Shown here: positions 25,526 to 36,381 of the stretch, piece by piece
How the letters are laid out: each line of letters opens with the position of its first letter
Position numbering within the stretch: position 1 is the first letter of the stretch
The notes under the pieces: generated by a model
Database searches by the model: none
What the model was told of the DNA's origin: nothing
What the model saw: the letters and a program-made list of their open reading frames with translations, nothing else
Translations under genes and position numbers: made by a program
Source of the DNA: Synaphobranchus kaupii
Lineage: Eukaryota; Chordata; Actinopteri; Anguilliformes; Synaphobranchidae
Assembly (NCBI GenBank): GCA_029718625.1
Contig: CM056383.1
Coordinates: 69,555,893 to 69,619,892 of the forward strand
Direction: 5' to 3'
Length of the DNA: 64,000 bases

Positions 25526-26258
25526 CAGTGCCCTCCACTATTATTGGCACCCCTGGTAAATTATACTGTAACAGTATCAAACAAGCCTTAAACCATCACT
25601 CTGCTGCCAGAAATACAGTAGATATGGATGGATAACTTGAAAGGTTTCTTCTCCTGACTTATTTTTCCATAGAGTTCAATAGGAAAATTTGTCAGGAGAA
25701 ACAACCCTTAAAGTGATCCATCCATATCTACTGCATATCTGGCAACAGAGTGATGTTTTGAGGCTCGTTTGATACCTCAGACCCTTGATGACTTACAGCC
25801 ATTTTACCAACCATGTATTCCCTACTGTTCCAGCATAAATTACAGCTAAATCTGGTCCCACCCCCCAATTCCCATAGAGATCCATTCAAATGCAGAGACA
25901 TTATAGTATCGCTTGTAAGAGTACCAGAAAATAAGATATCAAAAGTCTTTTGATGTTGTTCGGTCACAGGCATCAGGAAGTCATGGCATGCAAAGGATAT
26001 GTGACCAAATATTAAAAATGATTACTTTATTCTATATATAAATGCAGGGGTGCTAATATTTGTGGCACACACAGTTTTGTTAAAAATAATTATTTCTTGA
26101 TGAGGGATTTCTTTTTCTCATAATAAATTTACTTCAATCATAGGTTGGATTTTTCTATTTTTTTCAGTGTGACATTAAGCTAATTCACCAAACGGTTAAT
26201 TTTTATAACCATTTTTACTCATCTTTACCAGTGGTGCCAATAATAGTGGAGGGCGCTG
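25526..26258. mobile_element. Tc1-like non-autonomous element with internal palindrome
   Basis: Left end CAGTGCCCTCCACTATTATT and right end aataatagtggagggcgctg are inverted complements, continuing through ggcacc and ggtgcc, with TA on both sides (25524-25525, 26259-26260). At 733 bp there is no transposase frame. Inside, 25578-25770 is an imperfect palindrome (tagatatggatgga at about 25619 against tccatccatatcta at about 25724), probably a nested palindromic element. Confidence 0.9.
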
Positions 26259-26282
26259 TATATGTGTGTTTGTGTGTGTGTA

Positions 26283-26478
26283 CAGGGTATGAAATATACT
26301 TTTTCACCCACTGGATCACCAGCCATTTTCAACATTTTACCAGCCATATTACCTTTTACAATATAACACAACCTGGTTTGGTTACCGACCAAAGTGGCTG
26401 CTAGAGTAAAAATCTTACAAGACACAATCAAAATCTTACCAGCATTTGGCTGGTGGCTGGTGTTAATTTCACACCCTG
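26283..26478. mobile_element. hAT-like MITE, family 'CAGGGTATGAAA', copy 2
   Basis: Same termini and body as 6075-6249, 24 bp after the Tc1-like element. The flanks tgtgtgta and tatatgta match at 6 of 8 but lie in TG/TA repeats. It carries an extra cattttaccagccatatt segment absent from copy 1. Confidence 0.7.
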
Positions 26479-26483
26479 TATAT

Positions 26484-26484
26484 G

Positions 26485-26516
<32 letters not shown>

Positions 26517-26517
26517 A
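26484..26517. repeat. (TA)n microsatellite
   Basis: TA-rich run directly after the MITE. Confidence 0.9.
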
Positions 26518-26891
26518 TGGGTATGTCATTGGTACGTTGCTGTGGAACACTATATATCATGACGTTTGCGCACTACCAAACTGCCTCTGCTTTCTGATAA
26601 CTCAATAATGTTTAGCTATATCTTTATTTTTAAAAGATTTATATATTTCAGTTTAATCCATGCAACCTTTTAGACCTCAAGGGTATTGGCTTTTCTTGCG
26701 CAGAAGGAACATGTATTCATTGTGGAGACAAAAGAAGTGTGTCTCTACTGGATACTAAAATTAAAGTTGAGTTCTAATCCAGTCTGGTGCCATGGAGTGA
26801 TGCTGCATTGTGTGAAAACGTTCCGCGCGTGCAGAGTAATTACATCCATCTGTGTTGAGTGCACCCAATGGATTTTGCTGCTTGACTTTGA

Positions 26892-27175
26892 AAAAGATTA
26901 GAGATATTGTTTTTTCCATCGTCAAACTCCAGTCCAGTTTTGCACAAAGGTTTTCCTCAATTAGGCAAAGCCTAGAAGTTGTAGTTATATTCTTTGCCGT
27001 TCTCTTAGAAAAGTTTCCCTATTTCAAGGATAACGATCTTTAAAAGGGTTTAAGACATTATTTTCGCCAACGTCAAACTCCAATGTAGTGTTACACAGAA
27101 CTTTTCCCACAATTAGTCATAACAAGCTGCAGTTCCATTACAAAACGTTTCACTATTTCAGGGGACGACTTTCAA
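26892..27175. repeat. Diverged two-copy tandem duplication, about 150 bp
   Basis: Segments from about 26895 and about 27045 share order and words: cgtcaaactccagtccagt / cgtcaaactccaatgtagt, ttcctcaattag / ttcccacaattag, and ccctatttcaagg / cactatttcaggg. Function unknown. Confidence 0.6.
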
Positions 27176-28249
27176 TTCTCAACACAAACACAGCCAGTGA
27201 TGAACGCTCCAGTGTAATTATCTGTAATAAATAGCACAATACATCATTTTTCTTCACAAAACTGAACACTCTTGCATATTTCTCCTTGGCGATAGTAATC
27301 TATATATCGATCTGTACACACGCAGAATATGATACAGCTAATAATAGGACGAAGCATAGGCCCTTATCGTTGCTTCGCATAATACTGTGTACCTTGTTGG
27401 ATTGTTGAGTGATTAGATCAGCAGGTTAAACCAGCATCCTGGCCAGCTTAGCAGGACAGAGATAGGACACGGGAAAGCGGTGTGTTACGGAGAAAGCAGC
27501 TTACTGGAAGAGCGCGCGAGCGAGCCGACGAGAGAAACGGACTGTATCAAAAGCGTTAGCGACGAAGGCATCCACTCGATTACTTTTAAATATTAGGCTG
27601 AATCTGTGGGCAGCTGTAATGAAAGCGTCCCGTTTGAATGCGGTAATCATGTTTAACAGCGAGTATTTATCATGCTGGGGAAACTGGCGGTGCCGCAGAA
27701 ATAGTGTGTCTCTTCCGCAGAAGTGTGGAAGTGAGTAATGTGCTGAATGTGCTCAGGTGAATCCAATCTTCCCTCTGCTCTCCCGAGTCTGTTTAATTAC
27801 TCTCCTCCAACTCTGTGACCACTCAAGTTATTTCGGCTGGCGGCTTAAACGTCTTATTTCTCGCAGAAACCCCCCCCCCCCTCGTCCCACGCGTACCGTA
27901 CGCACACGGCGAGTTTACTCGAGATCAATTTGTCTCGCAGTGAAGACGGCGACGCTCTTTTGGCTGTAAAATAGTAAACGGTCGTTTTAAAGTCCCGCTA
28001 CGCTTGCGTCGTCTTCCTTAAGAGGATATGAGCATGTTTGAATTGCCTCATTTTAAGTGTTACTGTACTTCGCTGTACCGTTGCAAAGCATGATGGGAAT
28101 TACCGTTCTCCATCACCGCCCGCCCGGCCTCAGCGGAGGGAAGTAGTACAGATGTAACCAAGCGGGTGCAGGGTCTGGGGCTGACAGATGGGGGTATAGT
28201 AGTGATGGGGTCAGAGGTCATAAGAAAGTACATTAGGGCTAACCCCCTC

Positions 28250-28690
28250 ACACACATGCTGTCACACATGGGGACACACACTGATGCATTATCCCCAGTA
28301 CACATCACTCATCATCAGTCACACACACACACACACACACAGGGACACGCACTGATGCATTACCCCCAGCACACATCACTCACCATCAGTCACACACTCA
28401 AGGGAGTCCTGACAGCTGAGCCACCAGTGATTACTGCACCTCTCCCTGTGGACACACACACACAAACACACATACAGTATGTACACATATATGCACACAC
28501 ACACATATATACACATGCACGTACACATATGGAGACACGCACACACAAAGATGCACACACATATGCAGATGCGCACACACACACACACACACTCATATGC
28601 ACACACACACGGATATGGAGACGCACGCACACACAATCGTACACATATGCACACATATGCAGCTGTGTGCACACTTACGCACATACACGC
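28250..28690. repeat. CA-rich microsatellite cluster
   Basis: A duplicated segment (tgatgcattaccccagtaca… at about 28283 and about 28350) is followed by interrupted (CA)n with acatatgcac variants. Long His/Thr frames are artefacts. Confidence 0.9.
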
Positions 28691-29164
28691 ACATTTTAAT
28701 GTACCGTAGGAGAAACAGGGCTCCAAGGATAGCGTTATTAAAAGCAAACAGTTTCTGTTTCATATCTGTGTCTTAAATAATTGTGTGAAATGCGTGAATT
28801 GCTTATGGAACGTCGGACGTACTGGGCAAACAAATCAATTTACCATGCTTGCTATTAAAGTTGGAGTCTATTACCTTTTCTTCTCTCTTTCTCTCCCTCT
28901 TTCTCTCTCCCTCTCCCTCTTTCTCTCTCCCTCTCTCTCCCTATCCCTCTCCTTCTTCTCCTTCTTCTCCTTCTTCTCCCTCTTCTCCCACTCCCTCTCC
29001 TATGTGGAGAAGTGTTAAGTTGGCATCACTGGATGGCAAAGATGCCCAGGAACAATAATCGGGGTGTGGAGACTGCCTCCAGCATCACATGATCCATCGC
29101 GGCTAATTAGCTTGTGTTCTGAAAAGTGGGTCAGTCTTTTGTAGATGTAGTATTATACATGTTT

Positions 29165-29262
29165 GTGGGGGGGGTGGGGTGGATGTGAGAGGGGGGTCCT
29201 GGTAGGGGGTAAAGGGGCCAGGGCGGGGGGTGTGAGGGTTGGGGGGGGGTTGCAGGCCGCAG
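29165..29262 (+). other. G-rich tract with G-quadruplex potential
   Basis: Many G runs of 4-9 separated by 1-10 nt on the + (sense) strand, about 430 bp before the first visible pard3b exon. Confidence 0.6.
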
Positions 29263-29687
29263 GACTGGGATGCCTGCATTCATCTCTAGCCGGGTAAGAC
29301 GTATCGGAACTGACAGGGTAGAAACGCACCGCAGCAGGGCTGTCCTGTCACTTGCCTGTTTTTGTTTTAATTTCACATCTTATTGTATTTACTGTCAGTT
29401 TCCCCCCCGGCTGAAGGGTTTGTGCTGCGGATCAGTGCAGAGAGAGAGGGAGACGGACAGTGAAAGGAGAGAAAAAGAGGGGGAACGGGTGAAATGCAGT
29501 CTTTTTTCCTGGGGCGCGCTTGTCTGTGGGGACACTAATTGTCTGGGATGGGCGTCTGAAGAGGCTCACTCATAATCAGGCTCTTGCCATCCACAGCAGT
29601 GGCCACTAAAGAGAAACCCAGCAACGGGCTCTGAAACCAGCCGAAAGTAAAAGTGTGAAACAAAGAGAGGCTTGTGTCTCCTAACAG

Positions 29688-29779
29688 GGACCGGACCACT
29701 CGCTCACAGACCAGGGAGAAGCCGAGGAGAGGCAGCGAGCCCATGTGCCTGCCGCCAAAATGAGCCAAGTCATCGTCAG
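29688..29779 (+). CDS. pard3b: pard3b exon (end of N-terminal linker), partial gene
   Basis: Probable coding exon of 92 nt, with acceptor tcctaacag and donor tcag|gtaaga. In phase 0 it encodes 30 residues (GPDHSLTDQG… to KMSQVIV) plus two bases of a Ser codon that the next exon completes. The sequence is acidic then basic, with no domain, as expected for the linker between the N-terminal oligomerisation domain and PDZ1 in PAR-3 family proteins. It is supported by the exact phase match to the PDZ1 exon, the good donor and its place just upstream. It is the least conserved and shortest of the exons, and conservation cannot be checked here. A (GT)n tract begins 20 nt into the following intron. 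Confidence 0.62.
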
Positions 29780-29798
29780 GTAAGAGAAGGCCGTAGTC

Positions 29799-29857
29799 TG
29801 TGTGTGTCTATGTCTGTGTGTCTGTGTGTCTGTGTGTCTGTGTGTGTGTGTGTGTGT

Positions 29858-29947
<90 letters not shown>
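29799..29947 (+). repeat. (GT)n tract starting 20 nt after a splice donor
   Basis: Interrupted then pure GT; about 85 nt at the right is uninterrupted. In the pard3b transcript it reads (UG)n, the preferred target of TDP-43 and of some CELF proteins (established knowledge). Its effect on this donor is inference. Confidence 0.95.
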
Positions 29948-29950
<3 letters not shown>

Positions 29951-30254
29951 CTACTGTTGTTTTTCCCTTCCCTCTACCATTAACAAGTATTTTAATTTTC
30001 CCCGTCTTTATGAGAGAGATCAAGGCTTGCGCTGAACTTGCATATCAAATGATAAATCATTAGGCAACTACAAAAGCTGGCAGAAAGGAGGTCAGAACAC
30101 ACAAACAAACGTTTGCATAAGTGTGCATAAGTGAAGAGTTTGGGCTGAGCTGTGGATAATGAGCTGATGTGGGATTAGAGGAGGCCTGTTGCTGCTTTCA
30201 GAGACCGATCCTGTACGCGAGACACTGCCCCAACGGTGTGAACAGGCCACAGTC

Positions 30255-30470
30255 CAGCAGTGTCCAATCAGTGTCCACCCCCTAGGATAGCAGCATCCAA
30301 TCACTGTCCCTCATGGGACAGCAGCGTCCAATCAGTGTCCACCTCCTAGGATAGCAGCGTCCAATCACTGCCCCCCTTTGGACAGCAGTGTACCCCCTGG
30401 GATAGCGGCTTCCAGTCACTGTCTCCTCTGCCCTGGGACAGCAGCGTCCAATCACTGTCGGCGAGGGGGG
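30255..30470. repeat. Minisatellite, about 37-bp unit
   Basis: Six diverged copies of a unit containing gggatagcagcgtccaatca followed by ctgtcc. Confidence 0.85.
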
Positions 30471-31293
30471 AACGCCCAAAGCCAGGGCCTCAGTGCAAAC
30501 TCGCAGTCCTCTTTGGGTGATGCTGAGGTGGTCTTTCAGTGAATATTCAGTCTGCACTGTGTTTCTGTTCATTTCAAGGTGACGGGGGTCACTTAAGACA
30601 AGGCCCTTGAATATAAAATAAATTCATGAATGCATTCGTGGAGTTCGAGAGGAGAAATGCATTCCACCTCGGGGAGGAAGATGTGGTGGTGGAAGATGTG
30701 GTGGTGAAAGATGTACTGTGGAGTGTGTGTGTGTGTGTGTGTGAGAGTGTGAGTGAAAGAAAGGGGGAGAGGGCGATGGAGGGAGAGTGAGAGAGAGCGA
30801 GAGAGCGAGTGTTAGTTAGTTTGGTGGGCTGTGTAATCTCCCCTCAGTCAGGAGAGCGTCTGATAGTCTGACCCCTGTCAGTTTCCCAGGGCACCTATAC
30901 CCCAGTCCTGCTCCCTAGCAACCTGCTGTAACCATGGCACTGGGTGCAGTGAGATACCGTCGCTGGAAAAACTCAAACTGTAAAAAACCAACAGATGATA
31001 GAAGGGCTGCGGCAGAGAGCAAACGATCCTTGAAATTGCGAAATAAATGAAATAAATAAGTAAAAGTCTGAAATGAGATTGACCGCACCTATAAATACTG
31101 GAGTAGCTCGTCGGAAGAAGGTGATGAAGCTTTCAGGCTCTCCATGCGGACGAGCTGCGCGCCGGCATGACGGGGAAATTGAAGCCGGCGTTCCTGGCGG
31201 CGTTAAGAAATCCGAACGCAGACGCGCCGGGCGGACCGTCATATAGGAGACCTGGCGTGCCGGGAACCTGCTCTCTGAGGAGCCGGAGATAAC

Positions 31294-31400
31294 GTCATAT
31301 TCCCAGTCATATTCCCAGTCATATTCCCAGTCATATTCCCAGTCATATTCCCAGTCAAATTCCCAGTCAGATTCCAAGTATTCCCAGACATATTCCCAGT
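31294..31400. repeat. 12-bp tandem repeat
   Basis: About eight copies of tcatattcccag. The minus-strand WEYD-type frame is a by-product of a period divisible by three. Confidence 0.93.
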
Positions 31401-31466
31401 GGGATTTTATGACGCTTTATGGGTGTGACAGAGGAGCAGCAGCCGTGCAGGTGGTGTGTGCATGTA

Positions 31467-31610
31467 CAGTCAGGTGGAGAATTATTGGCACCGTTGATTA
31501 AAATGCGGGGAAAAAGCTGTTTAAAATATAAACGACACGGATAATAAGCTATCATTTTTAATTAGCCATTAAAATATTGACAATATTTCACAATTGCTTG
31601 AAAAAAACAG
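31467..31610 (+). mobile_element. Truncated Tc1-like end
   Basis: TA then CAGTCAGGTGGAGAATTATT followed by ggcacc matches the terminus style of the 25526 element (shared attattggcacc). No opposite end found; the right boundary is approximate. Confidence 0.5.
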
Positions 31611-32167
31611 AACTGCATGTGTATTTTCTGTGTGTGTGCGTGTGTGCGTATGTGCGTGTGTGTGTGTGTGTGCGTGTGCGTGTGTGTGTGCGCACGTGTT
31701 GTGAGAGCCCCTAGGGCGTGGCAGGGAGCAGCACTGTGGTGGCTGTGCCAGAGAATGGTGCACGATGTTTACACGTGGGACAGGCCCCGCCTTGTCGGTG
31801 TGCTCTCAGTCTGTCACCTCTCTGCCCCCCCGCCTCCCCCAGGCCAGTGTCACTCTGTCTGGGCCAGTCTATCACCTCCTCCTCGTGACCCTGGGGCAAC
31901 CCGGGAAGCCCTTATCGTAGTGGGCGTGTCCCAGAGGGGGCAGCGAGAGCCTGTGCGGACATCTCTGCCATCGCGGTGTGGGGATATTATCACTCCGTAC
32001 CCCCGCATCCCCGCCACCGCCCGTCACTTCATCTGTCAGGGAGACTCACACTCTGCTGATCATGGCGCAGCTTGAATTAGCTCCCAAACCATCGCTCCTC
32101 CACCTGGGTGTGAAATGGAGGCGTTCGCTGTAGATCACGAGGAACATGAAGAGAATGCCAGATTTAC

Positions 32168-32564
32168 CCCTTTAAGGCGTAAGATCACAAGCATGTGATT
32201 AGAATGTTCTTAACTGAACATTCTAATGCTGATGTAACAATCACTGCTTTCCCTACTTTATTCACACATCAATACGCAGCGCAGATGTTCGGCATTGTAG
32301 GACAGAAGTCATAGTAGCGTTAGCTACAGTTAGATATCGTTTCAAGATTGACTCGTTTCATGGAGTAGCAAGCTACTAGTGACGTTAAGCCTCTCTGTTC
32401 GAGTAGGTCCTCCAACATGGCGGCGCGTCCCTGTAACCGTTGGTAACTACAGTGCTGGTTCTATGTGACAGGCTATCACATAGAAAGTAATTGAGTTCTA
32501 GAACACTGACTTGTTCTAGAATAAATTCCAAATCAAACCTAACCTGCCCAAACTCTTCAAAGGG
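32168..32564. mobile_element. TTAA-class MITE, full-length copy
   Basis: Starts ccctttaagg and ends cttcaaaggg, with TTAA on the right (32565-32568) and a one-base variant TTAC on the left. It has an internal palindrome, ttagaatgttcttaac against gaacattctaa. The deleted relative is at 12601-12779. piggyBac-like by termini; no transposase. Confidence 0.8.
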
Positions 32565-35500
32565 TTAATTTAAATGATTTGCATTTTCACAGCGTGTTGC
32601 ATTGACTTTGGATCTCTGGGTCTCTGCACATGTTATTGTGATGTTTTTCGCAGAGTGTGTCGGGTGCGTTTCTGATTGGTTGGGAACTGGTGAGCTCCAA
32701 AGAGCTGATGGCAAAGGCTGATGAAGCATCAAGACTTGACGCGCCTCCCGTCGCGATGCGATCGGATGACGAGGCCGAGGTTCTGTGTGTGTGCGTGGTG
32801 TGTGTGTGCGTGGTGTGTGTGCGCGTGGTGTGTGTGTGCGAGGTGTGTGTGCGTGAGGTGCCACATCGTCGAGCATCATTAACGAGGTACGGCGTTTGAT
32901 CTGCGTAAAGCAGTTTACGGAGCGCTTCGCTCTTGCCCCCCTCGCCCTCGAGTGTCGCGCGCATTGGCCCTCGCTTTCTTGTGGCACGCGGAGTCGCCTG
33001 GAAACGAAGGGCTGCCACCCCCCCCCCCCCCCCCCCGAGCTAACGAGCGGAGCCAGCCGCCCGCCGGCGAGCTTGTTTACGCTGCCGTTTGTACTGCGGA
33101 TGTAAATTGGGGACCGCCGCGCGTTGACCCCCGCTTGCACTAATGAGGACACGGCAACAGTCTGAAGCCCCGGCACCCGCTAATGACACCGCGGGGCCCT
33201 TCTTCCGGCGGCGCGAGGGATTCCGGGCCGGAGCGGCGGGGACACGCGGGCAGCGGGAACGAGAGGAGCAGCACGTCTGACGGAAGGAGGGCAGGTTCAA
33301 AGGAGACGGGAGCTAATTTGAGCCCCCACGGGGGGCTCCTTCGAGTGGAGTTAGCGCTCCTCCAGTCGCCTCTGCGCAAGCGTTCTTCCGTTAGCCACCT
33401 CCGTGCTAGCGCCTGAAATCTTCACTTTGATTCGCTACCGGGCGCTAATGCTAATCACGCGGTAATAACCGCGCGCGAACCGCATCCGTACCGAGACGCT
33501 TGCCCCTGCACAATGGAGCAGGGGAGCTCTCGCTAGGCCTTTCATATGCTACCTCTGCAGGCCGTCCGCCGTTTAAGCGCAGACCCTAATCTCCACCGCC
33601 GTGCTCTGTTGTTGATGATTAGTATGTTCCCGTAAAGCTCTGGGCTCCAGCACTTTGAAGATTACCATGAAACGGCACGAGAGCTTTGGTTAAGGTGATA
33701 TGTTTGCTTTCTCCTCCCCTATCTCTCTCTCTCTCTCTCCCTTTATCCCTTTCTCTGGGTTTGTTGAGACTGACAGGGAGATGGAGGGCACCTGTACTCC
33801 GATTCTGTCAACACCCTCCCCCCACCCCCCTTCCTCCCCTCCCCCCTTCCTTTTACCTTCACCCCACTCTCCTCCTCTCTCACTCTTTCATTCATTGTCC
33901 CCCGGTCTGTAAATGCGTGCTGCAGATCCCGCCCGTAGAAGCTCATTTGTTTGCCCGTTAATGCAGCCCTGCCGGCGCGAGAGCGGCAAATGGATGTGAA
34001 GTGCACGTGGAGGAGAAGCCGGAGGGAGGAGGTGGGGGCAGGAGGTGGGGGCGGGGAGCCGCGTTTGCTTTACCCCCCTCACCAGCCCAGCCCTCTCCAC
34101 CCCCTTCATATTAATGCATGTGGTATTCATTAAGCCCTCTTAATTAAGTCTCCCTTTCCGTGCGGGGAGCAGGCCTCTTTGATATCTCTTGTTTTGCTCG
34201 GGCCTTCATTCATTTGAAACTTCTGGTTTGCTGATGAAGCCCCCCCCCCCCCCCCCCCCACCCCCGCGCACTTGTTTACCTGAGCTGGTTCGGTCCCACC
34301 CTCCCCTCCCTGTTTCCCCCTCTCCAGCGGTCCCTTCTGACTGTTATCTCAGCCTCCACCTCGCCCCTCCCCTTGGCAAAGCCCCTTTTATCAGTCGTCC
34401 GTAGGAGAGCGGCTTTTCGGCTGCGCTGGCTCCTCCGCGCACTGGGCCCCGCCGGGCCGGGCCGAGCCGAGCCTGGTGGGGCGGTCAGAGGAGCGTGATG
34501 ACGAGGGAGGGGGAAACGCGAGGGAGCGTGAGGAAGGTCAGCGCTGGATTAACGAGAGGTGCTCTCGCGTGCGGCCAGCCAGATAAACTCATTAGCCCCG
34601 GGCGCTAAGTCAGTTACTCGCTGGAAGTCCGTATTAAAGCGGCAGGAGGAGGGAAAGCGGGCTGACATCGCTGAGCGGACTTCCTCCCGCACGGCTTGTG
34701 GCAAAGGCCTTTAGACCGGTATCTGAACAGAGCCGTTACACTGTGTAATCTGTGTGGATTGCTCTCCAGGCCCAAAGCTCGTAACGAAGCATAGCCGCCC
34801 ATTGTGTGCCACCTCGTGTGTCGCGTGTGGAGGAAGTTTACGCTCGACCAGACCGGATTAGGCGAGGCAGTTTATCCATGTAAACAGCAGTTGATGGGCT
34901 TTTTGTTCCTACTCTGTCACCCTGAAGACTTGACGCTGTTCTGGAGTGTGAGAGGGTCAGGGAGCGAGAGACATTGGGAGCCTGTGAGGGAGGGAGAGAG
35001 GGATGGAGGGTGGACGGAAAGGAGGGAGAGAGGGGTGGAGGAAAGGAAGGAGAGGGATGGAGGGTGGGAGAAAGGAGGGAGAAAATGAGTCAGCAAAGGA
35101 GGGAAGGAGAAAGAGCAGAGCAGAGAGAGAGAGAGCTTCATCCCTCTATCTGTGCTTCTGAAACTCTTTCTCTATCTCTTCTCCTTTCCCGGCTCCCTCC
35201 GTTCTCCACCTCGCAGTGTCCCGTGCGTCATACCGTAGCCCACGGCAACAGCAGGAAGCTGAGGACTGGGTACCGAATGGGCAGATAGAACATGTCGCCT
35301 TGTCACTTGTTAATGCGGATATGATGGGAGTGATTTAGCATGCGGTGTAGAAGAGCAGGATCACGAGTCAAAAGCTGTCGCTGAGTCACGGGCATGTCGC
35401 TGTGGGCCTCTCCAAGCGGCGGCTCTGTTGAGGTAGCGGTGCCATGACAGTGTGAGTTTCGGTGGTCTCACAGTGAGGAACATTGAACCCCCCCCCCCCC

Positions 35501-35570
35501 CTGCGAGCCGCGCGTATGATGTCGGCAGCGAGGTACGATCTCACAGCTCGTCTCCCGTTTGCCTCTGCAG

Positions 35571-35657
35571 CAAGCTGACCAAGACGGTGGAGATCAGCGG
35601 AGAGAAGGGGCCTCTGGGAATTCACGTGGTGCCATACTGCTCGTCCCTGAGTGGACG
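35571..35657 (+). CDS. pard3b: pard3b exon: start of PDZ1
   Basis: Exon of 87 nt, acceptor cctctgcag and donor gacg|gtaaga. It completes a Ser codon, then encodes LTKTVEISGEKGPLGIHVV, then PYCSSLSGR, with the last Arg split. GPLGIHVV is the carboxylate-binding loop and second strand of a PDZ domain. PDZ1 of PAR-3 proteins takes part in junction and polarity complexes at the apical cell cortex (family knowledge). The SSLSGR stretch fits PARD3B better than PARD3, which as I recall has a different loop there. Unlike PARD3, PARD3B is reported not to bind atypical PKC. Whether this is one of two fish paralogues cannot be told. Confidence 0.95.
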
Positions 35658-35783
35658 GTAAGAGGAACGCCCGTGCCTCTTCCTCACTTCTGCTCCTCTT
35701 CCTCTGTTCCATAGCAATTCTGAGGTTATCCTTACACTGCAAATCAAACCATCAGCCTTCAACAAGGCTACCCAACCAGACCG

Positions 35784-35890
<107 letters not shown>

Positions 35891-36145
35891 GATCCTGCCA
35901 TATGCTGCCTTGCCATAAACATTCCAGCACTGCTGATCTGTTAAACTGTGTAGGAAACATCTGCACAATATAAAGGTGTTTTTATGGAGTTTGTAATAGC
36001 TTAGTGAAAGCGGTGTTATTACAGTATGAGAGGGCGGGATCTCACAGGACGGTGCTGGACCGTGACATCGTGGGGTCGGAGGTTAAGAGGAAGCATGGCG
36101 GTCTGTTTTCAGAATTGCCCGCCAAGCATTAACGACCCCGCTATA

Positions 36146-36214
36146 ATGGCCCACTCTTTGAGTGTGTGTGTGTGTGTGTGTGTGTGTCTGGAATGGCCTG
36201 CTCTTTGAGGATGT

Positions 36215-36246
<32 letters not shown>

Positions 36247-36308
36247 AATGGCCCGCTCTTTGAGGATGTGTGTGTGTGTGTGTGTAATGGCCCACTCTTT
36301 GAGGATGT

Positions 36309-36347
<39 letters not shown>

Positions 36348-36381
36348 GGCCCACTCTTTGAGGATGTGTGTGTGTGTGTGA
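36146..36381 (+). repeat. Compound VNTR: unique 20-mer alternating with (GT)n
   Basis: Five copies of an aatggcc(c/t)(a/g)ctctttgagg-type block, each followed by a (GT)n stretch of differing length. Frames through it are artefacts. Confidence 0.92.

Larger units (their letters stand above)
1..29687. other. Long region upstream of the first visible pard3b exon; no coding exon recognised
   Basis: This stretch is most simply read as one or more upstream introns of pard3b, because the first visible exon starts with an acceptor in phase 0 and the N-terminal domain of the family is missing. I looked for pieces of that domain and its linker and saw none. Contents are listed separately: CpG-dense patches, minisatellites, microsatellites, DNA transposon remnants and one assembly gap. 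Open frames here are low-complexity repeat translations or lack any recognisable domain. Small unrecognised exons cannot be excluded. Confidence 0.55.
29780..35570 (+). other. Intron between linker exon and first PDZ1 exon
   Basis: 5.8 kb with a gtaaga donor and a cctctgcag acceptor. It holds the (GT)n tract, minisatellites at 30255 and 31294, a truncated Tc1-like end, a TTAA-class MITE, poly-C runs at 33018-33036 and 34240-34259, CpG-rich sequence at about 32880-33500, a GA-rich tract at about 34960-35130, and poly-C at 35488-35501, about 70 nt before the acceptor. No exon recognised inside. Confidence 0.7.

Noticed and set aside
29688..29779. Reading the ATG at 29760 in this exon as a pard3b translation start
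   Set aside because: The frame is open upstream across the whole exon to a usable acceptor, and the N-terminal domain is expected further upstream.
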